Positions 56,872 to 64,000 of a stretch of DNA of 64,000 nt are shown here, one piece after another (position 1 is the stretch's first letter; the number at the start of each line of letters is the position of its first letter). The stretch is taken from the NCBI GenBank assembly GCA_023091665.1, contig JALJCQ010000004.1:1240001-1304000 (forward strand). The letters are read 5' to 3'. The translations under genes and the position numbers were made by a program. This stretch comes from Pythium myriotylum. Taxonomy: Eukaryota > Oomycota > Peronosporomycetes > Pythiales > Pythiaceae. Below the pieces are notes generated by a model. That model did no database searches. It was not told the origin of the DNA and saw nothing but the letters and a program-made list of their open reading frames with translations.

Positions 56872-58673
56872 CTACGTACTAAGTCGGTCCACACGACAGG
56901 CCACTTCAGTCGCGAGGAGAATTTCTTTGGATATCTCAAAACGACCCACCTCTTTCCAGTAGATGGATTTATCCTCCACAAGTGGTGCTCCTGTGTTTGC
57001 TTTGCTGTGACGAAGAACGGCGCGTAGTTCATCTTTGCTCACGCTCTTGGACGCCACAAGGTTGCCACTAAGCCCCTTCATTGAGCTTTTGGAGAACAAG
57101 AAAGTCGCGAGTTGGTAGCCATGCTCTCGAATGAGATAACGCTGGATCATGGTGACGCTGTGTGGACCCAGAGTTGACTCCTGCACTTCTCGGAGGATCT
57201 CCGTGAACAAAACCGCGGGATCTTGGGTTATCCCGTTTTCGAGTTTGTTATCATGACAAGATTCTAACACGAACGCCGTCGCAAGTGCGCTATCAGCTGT
57301 TATCCTCCAAGCATCGTCTTCATTATTGATCTCATCGAGACCCGAAATGGTCGGTTCTCCAACGCCGAGTCCTTTTTTTTGGCAGTCGTTTTCCCTACAA
57401 TTGTTGTCAGACGCGATGGGGATCACGGATTATTTCAGAAAGAAGACACATACTCATCTGGCGCCACCTTCATCCGCGATGTCGAAGAGGCCCTTTCATG
57501 CTCAGTCTCTGACGGTGGATGCGAGTTAGTTGGCTCTTTATTGTGAACACATACCCTGGCGGCCGCGACTATCTCGGTAGCAGACACAAATAACACTCCG
57601 AGCCCCCGCAGCTGAAGCTCTGACCGACGCACTTTCAGACGTCGCCAAGTTGCCTCTCCCAGCACTCGTCTCTTGATGACACGTTGGAGCCACAAGCATG
57701 GGTACAAGAGCACTGTAAGATGCGACCACAATCAGCACCATTCGGTGGGTTTGCAGCGACAAGTCTTCATTTACCTGGGAAATACCGAGCTACGTCGCGC
57801 ACGCCTCTGACCTTGTGTATCTCGACAAAGTTGACCTTGCTGGGGCCATAGGTTTTGGAGAGGAACTGGCCGAGTTTCTCTTCCACTGGATTGGGGACTC
57901 CGAACGAGAGCAGCAAGCACTCTCTAATACATCTTACTAGCTTGTCGTGCTCGTCAAGTGGTATTTCTGAGACTACTGCACGGTTCATGATCTGTTCGAC
58001 GCAGAGAGCAATTACCTAGAGAACCCACGCACCCAATTAGCTCAATCGCGAGTCTATCTGACTGTAGCCTCACCGTCTCCACTTCCATCGTACACAGCGA
58101 GAACGTAAGTGATAACAACTGTATAACGTCCCAGCGCTGGGCGCGAAACTGGTCTCTGCGATGAGGAGACGCTTCAACGGCAAATGCGCCGTCAACTCGA
58201 AGCAAGTGATGAGCTGCAGGGGTTTCACGGAGGTCGCAATAGCGTAGAAGCTCGCTCCTTGACACGCCAGCGCGACGCATGAAGTCCAGATGCAGGAAAC
58301 ACCGAAAAAATGCTTTACGTTGTTGAACAGAGAGCTCCAGAGCATCGCTCAAATCAACGAGATCGGCGATTTCTGGTGCGAGTAGTCTGTCGCGATACGA
58401 GTCGTTGACAACGAGCCTGTTCTTAGAGAACGCAACATGTTCATCTTCAAACGGCTCCCCGACTAGGAGTCCAAATGCGTGCCGACAAGCATTAACGCAG
58501 GTGCGCGCCCAACGATGGGAGCAGATCGCGGACAGATTGTCGGCTATGAAGATGTATCCTGGTGTCTCCTTGATGTGGTGGCCTCGTGTGAACCAGAGTT
58601 GGTGCATTGGTCTCTGAACAGTCGCGAACTTTGACCTTACGGTTAGTGCGTCATGTGTGGGACGCGTGATCAT
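56872..58673 (-). CDS. Uncharacterised protein with EF-hand-like and hydrophobic segments
   Basis: Exons 58673-58029, 57991-57775, 57712-57555, 57506-57454 and 57394-56872 join in frame to 531 aa. The N-terminal half has WFTRGHHIKETPGYIFIADN, then LSVQQRKAFFRCFLHLDFMR and GVSRSELLRYCDLRETP, which resemble an EF-hand helix-loop-helix without a full set of acidic ligands. The middle has a hydrophobic, basic stretch (LLYPCLWLQRVIKRRVLGEA). The C-terminus, DEINNEDDAWRITADSALAT to VACRVDRLST, has no recognised domain. Intron 1 is read as 37 nt (57992-58028). I do not recognise the family. Confidence 0.65.
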
Positions 58674-59517
58674 TGTGGATGGTTGATCAGAGCGACGGGG
58701 TCATCTCTCACCCCTCGTACGTATTACTAACTTGATGGAACAGAAAGTAAGACGGTTGACGGATCAGGCTTGGCTGATACGCCTACACATGATCTATTCC
58801 GTCAGTGCGATGCTCTTCTCCTGAGCATGCCAAGCTCAAGCTTTGCGCAACGGCGTTGACCATTTCCAAGAGATATCGGACCCTCCGTTACGTCACACCA
58901 ATTATTAGTGGGTTGGGATCATATACTGCAAGTATGTCATCTTTATTTTTTAGCGCGACTAATATGAGCTCAGCGAAGAAGTTGCAAACGCTGTTGAGTC
59001 TTTGCTCTGCCATTCTGCTGTGAAGATCGCAAGGTCGTCCAAGAAGTGCATGTTCACGAACGAGGCTGACTCCCTCGCGCTGTAGTCAGCGTCCCTAAGG
59101 CCAACTGATGTAACTACTCTGCAAATAAGTTACTCAAATGCATCGACATCGATGACGAGCAAATTGTCTTCACCCTTTCTCACTATGTGAGTCCGACTGC
59201 AAAGATGCTGCGACGTCACCTTGTCCCATAGAAATTCCTCCACTCGCGCCTCAGATCTGGCTGCGTGGAACCAGTTGGATGATTAGATCAGACTAGGTTG
59301 ATCAACTGTGGAGGAGAGTGTCTGGCCCATCATTGGATTTGACTCGATGACCCAGAGGACAACCAACAAGGACCAAGTAGTATTGCTCGAGTGCAAGATA
59401 TGATGCGAGAGATCATGTCGATGCTACTGAACCTGGCACACGAGAACGAGACTGGTATAGAAGACACACAGTATGAGACCATCGTTAGAAGGACGTCTTC
59501 ACAGCCACTGATATTCG
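58674..59517. other. Gene-poor stretch with coding-like fragments on both strands
   Basis: 844 bp without a continuous gene. Fragments look coding but are broken: plus strand about 58980-59093 (SEEVANAVESLLCHSAVK), 59136-59230 (LKCIDIDDEQIVFTLSHYV), 59315-59398 (WPIIGFDSMTQRTTNKDQ) and 59402-59520 (MMREIMSMLLNLAHENETG); the minus strand across the same place also reads EARVEEFLWDKVTSQHLCSR. They may be exons of an intron-rich gene ahead of the next one, or a decayed gene. No start and stop can be defended. Confidence 0.35.
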
Positions 59518-60825
59518 ATGGTATCTTTTAGCATGTCGCCAACCCAACAACACCACTACGATCCACTCCCCTTTCCGGCTGCATCTGATCGAGTAAGGGA
59601 GGCAACCCTGGATGAGTTTGTCGATTTGAAGAGGAAGACTAGGATCAAGCTATCTTCACGCCGATACGCCAGGCGTCGAAAGGCGAGTGCGATTCAATAA
59701 GGGTATGCTCACGTGGTAGGTTTGCTTACAATCACTGGGCTGGTTAGAAGGATTCCAAGATGCAAGCAGCAAAGTTGCGTCGATACGAGCACGACCTTGA
59801 TCGATTGAAAGCTATTCACTCGATCGCTGTAAACTGCGACCGGCCGGTGACCGAGCAGTACGACTCGACTCAGGTTCATGATGACTGCATCTTGCTGATG
59901 GAGGAAACCAAGATGATGGCAGTAGAGACCTTCGACGTGGTGCGCTCTCAACAGTTCTGCGTGCTCGTTAGTGAGATTGACAAGCTGTACAACTGCGTAG
60001 ATCAAACAAGCAGATAATCTGGTTAGCCCGCCTCCGTTTCCAGCGCCGAGAGCACGAACTGGTCTCTTGGCCCACGTCCAACCAGTGCACTGCCAGTGGG
60101 ACGAAATCAGCCAGATCGATAGAGCAATCTCGAACTTGCGCTCGATGGCGGATTGGTTTTCAAGTTGCGAGCGAGATGGGTCTCCAGACCTGGTGTTAAG
60201 TGTGTACAGAGGCTGGCGGATCGCGGAGCGCATCCAGCGCGATAGCTGCTTTTGCGTGAAAGCGTCCAAGACGATCCGAGGAACAACGCGGCGAACTCTG
60301 AGCGAACGGATCTGGCGAAACGCTGATGACCCAAACAAGCGCGTGGCGATGTGCACCTACTACTCCCGCTTCTCCATCGTGAAGAACAAGAAAGAGCCGC
60401 TCGATGACTCGCCGTGTGTCTTCTACTCAGCGGAGCTCCACGAGTTCCCTGCGCCGTTCCAGTGTCGGTCCTTTGAGTCGATCCACGGTGTCCACAGCGA
60501 GTCCTCAGAGTGGCTCTACGTAAAGCACTCGATCGACGGCAAGAAGCCCGAGGCCAGCAGCGTGCTCGGCGCCGAGATGCTCGGGTACGTCGTTGTCTCT
60601 TCGCACGCAGCGTCGTCGTCTCTCTCTCTCTGACGCGCGCGCAGGCTGATCGTGCAGGACACGCCGCGCCGCGACAGCGTGCACGTGGCGCTCGTGATGC
60701 TCTACGACCCGCAGAGCGTCCGCCACGTGAAGCAGGTCGTGTGCGAGGAGCCCCATGCGTGCCGTCGCGTGCTGAGCAACTGGGAGGAGAACCACGGGCT
60801 CCTGCGGCTGAGTGATGGTCGTTGA
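59518..60825 (+). CDS. Uncharacterised protein; START-like C-terminus possible
   Basis: Several exons. The first, from ATG at 59518, holds LDEFVDLKRKTRIKLSSRRY, a basic stretch. The second (about 59760-60000) has KLRRYEHDLDRLKAIHSIAV and EETKMMAVETFDVVRSQQFC. The third (from about 60060 to 60584) has DRAISNLRSMADWFSSCERD, then MCTYYSRFSIVKNKKEPLDD and SSEWLYVKHSIDGKKPE. The last, 60645-60825, joins as GLIVQDTPRRDSVHVALVML and ends LLRLSDGR. Exon borders before 60060 are uncertain, and the true start may lie upstream in the broken stretch. The mixed strand-helix pattern could be a START-like fold, but I do not recognise the family. Confidence 0.55.
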
Positions 60826-61415
60826 ACCGCAGAAGGTTACGGCGCAGGGTTACATGCATGCGAACTTAACGAGCCCGCATTGCACCAGCAGCGGATTGGC
60901 CGAAGCTGACTTACCATCATTCTGTCTCCATTCGTCTCCATCGGGAGCCTAGAGTGGGACGCGCCGCAGGTCCACACGCGCCAGATGGGGCGGCGCAGCG
61001 ACGGGGGCGACCGAGGCCGCGCCTCTGAGACGAAGTCACTGGCGCGACCCGACGCTCGGCTCGCCTCTGGTCATCGGCGGCCTCGTCGCCATGTGTCGAG
61101 GACGTCCGCGTCGTTTTTGTCGACGTGCCTTTCTGATGCGTGTACCCTCCAGCCGAACCTACGGATGATTCGCAAGCTGCGAAGCGAACTTAGCGGATCC
61201 CATCCACTGTTCCATTCTCTCTCCCCCTAAACTCGCAACGGAGAGCTCCGTGTTTCCAGGGGAAAAGTGTGGGGATGGATCCCCTCATGTGGCAACGAAG
61301 GAGATCTTGCATCCATCTCCACGAGGGGTCCTCCATCTCCCGACGGAGCCGTTCACCCAGTCGGGAATTCACCTCGCACCCCGCAAGCCCCGTTGCCTCC
61401 AGCCACCTCCACGAC
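60826..61415. promoter_or_regulatory. Intergenic region upstream of the aminopeptidase
   Basis: 590 bp. The right part (about 61200-61415) is likely the promoter and leader of the M1 aminopeptidase and includes a pyrimidine-rich patch CCATTCTCTCTCCCCCTAAA at about 61211-61230, the type of sequence found around oomycete transcription starts. No gene seen. Confidence 0.4.
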
Positions 61416-64000
61416 CATGACGGACGCCGCCAAGAAGTACCGCTTCACGCGCGCCGACTTCGCCCCGCTGGCGACCAAGCCGCTGCACTTCGACATGGTC
61501 TTCGACATCACCGAGAGCAAGGTCAAGGTGACTCTGCAGACCACTCTCAAGCACATTGGCGCCGCGCCGCTCGAAGAGCTCAAGCTCAACTCGAAGGAGC
61601 TCGAGATCGTCAGCGTAGAGCGCTTTGACTCGTTCACCCCGCTCGGCGACTCGAAGAACTTCGTGTCCCACGTGGCGTCGTTCGCCAACCCGCGCCCGCT
61701 GGAGTTTGTCGTCGACAGCGACGACCACTTCCTCATCGTCAAGTTCTCGAAGCCCGTGCAGACCGGCGGGGAGTTTATTATCCGCACGGTGAGCGTGGCG
61801 ACTCCGACGGAAAACATTCTTGAGGGCCTCTACTTCGACTACACCCCGGAGGGAGCGCCGCGCACGATCATCACGCAGTGCCAGCAGCACGGCTTCCAGC
61901 GTATTGTGCCGTGCATTGATACGATGGATGCCAAGGCCTACTACACGACGACTATCGTTGCTGACAAGCGCTACACGAACATTATTACAAACGGAGACCT
62001 TGCGCCGGGCTTCCACGATGCCCAGGGTGTGCCAATCTTCCATTCGGCGAAGGAGCTGCTCGGCGTTGAGGACGAGTCGCGCCACGGCCTGAAGTACCAC
62101 AACCACACGGTCAACATGGCGCCGTACCTGTTCTTCCTTGGCGTGGGCACGTACGAGACATACCGCCGGACGCTTGAATTCCCGGATGGTGACACAACTT
62201 TGCTCGAGATCCTGGCCTTCCCGGGTTTCTTCGAGCCAGTCGATGCCAAGCGTGCTGTCGCAATGCTCCACGACTCGGTGCTTTGGACTATGGTTAGTCT
62301 AGGCCCGGAAGCCTGCCAGCACCATGACGAGCGCAAGCGAATCTACGAGCTGCTCGAGGAGCGCGAGGCGATCAAGGCCAAGGAAGGCCAGCTGTGCCTT
62401 GGCCCGAACGAGAAGTACGAGAAGAAGTCTCTGGCCGCTGATGATGAAGCCCGCCTCGGTGCCATTCGCTCGGAGCTCAAGCAATTGCTGAAAGCTTGGA
62501 CCAAGACCGGCTACAAGTACACTGGCGCTGTGTACCGTGAGATTGCGATGGAGAACTCGTACTACGGCGGCATGGAGAACGTCGGCAACACAACGATTGT
62601 GAGCGCTTGCCTGTGCCCGAGCTGCCGCATGGATGACCGCTCGTACGAATACATGGAGCGTGTGAAGGTGCACGAGTACTACCACAACATCAATGGTAGC
62701 CAGGTCACAGGCCAGTCGCCATTTGAGATTTGGCTTAACGAGGCGGTGACTGTCCATATGGAGCGTAAGCGTTGCGCCTCGATTTTCGGCCAGGACTACA
62801 CGCGTTTGAGCGAGGTGTTGTACATGTACACCCCCGCGCTTGGCCCGTTGGCGGAAGATTTGTCCCCTACGTCCCTCTCGATCGAGCCTGAAGGCTTCAA
62901 CCAGACTCAAGAACTTGTCTCAGTTGTGACCTACTCGAAGGCACCAGAGTTCGTACGAATGGTCCAACTCATCTTGGGCGAGGACACGTTCAACAAGGCC
63001 CTTGACAAGTACCACACGGATTACAGCTTCGGAAACGCGACGAGCATGGACTGGATCCGCTGCATGGAAGAGTTCTCTGGACTGAACCTCCAGAACCTTG
63101 CTAAGACGTGGCTGAACCGTCCTGGTCACCCGACCGTGACGTACTCTTCCGTCTACGATGCTGCAACCAAGTCGTTGATCGTTAAGGTTAGTCAGACGGG
63201 TTTTGAGGACAAGCCAGCTAACAACAACGGACCGTGGGAGATCCCGATCGACTGGGCGATTATCAAGAACGAGAAGGTCGTGAAAGAGGGTGTCCACATT
63301 TTCAAGACAAAGGAAGAGACATTCACGATCTCGGACGTCACCGAGGAGCCGGACTTCTTCTCGTTTGCCCGTGGCTGGTCGTTCTTCGGGAAGTCCAAGC
63401 CCGAGAATGTGTCAACCGAGACTCTTATCAAGCAGGCGCTTGCTGACCCAGATGCTGTGAACAAGTACCAGGCTTACCGCACAGTCGCTGATATCGAGAA
63501 GGCGCGTATCATTGAAGGTTTGTTGAAGGGTGATGCGTCCGTTGAGATTTCTGACAAGTGGGTTAGCCTCCACGGCTCGATCCTCTTCCAGGAGGACCTT
63601 TCCCCGTCGGCACGTGCGTTGACGCTCGTAGAAGCCCGCACTATCCCGAGCCGTGATGACTTGAGCCACCACTACGTGGCCATCAAGGATGCTACTCTTG
63701 CCCTCAAGCAAGCTGTGTGGGCAAAGTACTCAAAGCAGATCGAGGCCCTTTACACGAAGCTCCGTAGCAACGCTCGCCCCGGCCCGCACTACGAACAGTT
63801 CCAGGAGCGTGCACTGACTGCCCATCTGCTCGGCCTCATCATTGCCGGTGGGAAGAAGCCTGTGCTCACGACTATCCCGTTCGTTGCACCCACTGTTTCT
63901 GGTGCGAAACTTGCGGTGGAGATCCTCAATACCACAACGTTCGCTTCAGACAAGGCGCTGGCGTTCCGTGTGATCCTCGAGGATGAGACCTTCGAAGATC
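61416..64000 (+). CDS. M1-family zinc aminopeptidase (cut by window end)
   Basis: Open frame of 861 codons from ATG at 61416 (MTDAAKKYRFTRADFAPLAT) to the window edge with no stop; the C-terminus is missing. The zinc motif HEYYHN, followed after 18 residues by the third ligand in LNEAVTV, fits HExxH-x18-E of the gluzincin M1 family. GGMENVGNTT is the counterpart of the GxMEN exopeptidase motif. The HEYYHN form resembles bacterial-type PepN more than the animal HELAHQ form. It removes N-terminal residues from peptides; no signal peptide, so cytosolic. Codon use strongly favours C and G at third positions, as in the delta-5 desaturase, suggesting high expression. Confidence 0.9.

Noticed and set aside
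58800..59100. Possible Copia-type retrotransposon remnant
   Set aside because: A vague resemblance to RNase H-like text did not hold; no catalytic motif, LTR or target duplication could be seen.
59709..60356. 215-codon minus-strand open frame
   Set aside because: No recognisable motif, and the plus strand has better protein-like exons with good splice sites.
61369..62271. 300-codon minus-strand frame and others opposite the aminopeptidase
   Set aside because: Antisense shadows of a clearly conserved M1 peptidase.
1..64000. tRNA, rRNA, CRISPR or bacterial operon features
   Set aside because: None were seen; intron-rich genes and housekeeping content show nuclear eukaryotic DNA.

Overview
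The window is nuclear DNA of an oomycete, most likely Pythium-like. The evidence is densely packed genes on both strands with few, short GT-AG introns (mostly 50-65 nt, some apparently below 40 nt), a front-end fatty-acid desaturase of the oomycete delta-5 type, a myosin ending in a WW domain, and a full eukaryotic housekeeping set (COG5, AP-3 sigma, GWT1/PIG-W, NDOR1, RWDD1, Asterix). No bacterial, organellar, rRNA, tRNA or CRISPR features were seen. About 29 protein genes are supported, the last cut by the window edge. All names rest on motif recognition by eye; exon joins were chosen so that reading frame and protein motifs are continuous.

Layout. 1-4.3 kb: two convergent genes for membrane-anchored HECT ubiquitin ligases. 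5.1-9.4 kb: a large LRR-IQ-WW protein. 9.5-12.4 kb: Asterix, a DUF4485 coiled-coil protein and a small coiled-coil protein. 12.6-16.1 kb: tandem succinate-semialdehyde-type dehydrogenases, one without and one with a mitochondrial presequence. 16.6-24.1 kb: NDOR1, an ankyrin protein, a PH-PX protein and a Na+/H+ exchanger. 24.2-34.6 kb: four more HECT ligases. 34.8-44.6 kb: a karyopherin, a small mitochondrial protein, AP-3 sigma, a BTB-BACK protein, RWDD1 and GWT1/PIG-W. 45.0-49.5 kb: delta-5 desaturase and an IQ protein. 49.8-56.7 kb: divergent myosin-WW and COG5. 56.9-60.8 kb: two uncharacterised genes flanking a gene-poor stretch. 61.4 kb to the end: an M1 aminopeptidase.

The most striking feature is the local family of six HECT ligases (75-2096+, 2231-4272-, 24242-26581-, 27174-29301-, 29997-32232+, 32498-34592+). 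All share one architecture: a short N-terminal membrane anchor, a RanBP2-type C-x2-C-x3-N-x6-C-x2-C zinc finger, a basic/Trp segment around (K/R)xEWxR, a variable acidic linker and a C-terminal HECT domain. Introns sit at shared positions and phases, with individual losses, and a nearly identical stretch of about 190 nt in two inverted copies suggests gene conversion. About 20 kb of unrelated genes separate the two blocks. The rest looks like ordinary housekeeping sequence, with minor oddities: a 7-nt start exon in RWDD1, very short introns, and domain fusions.
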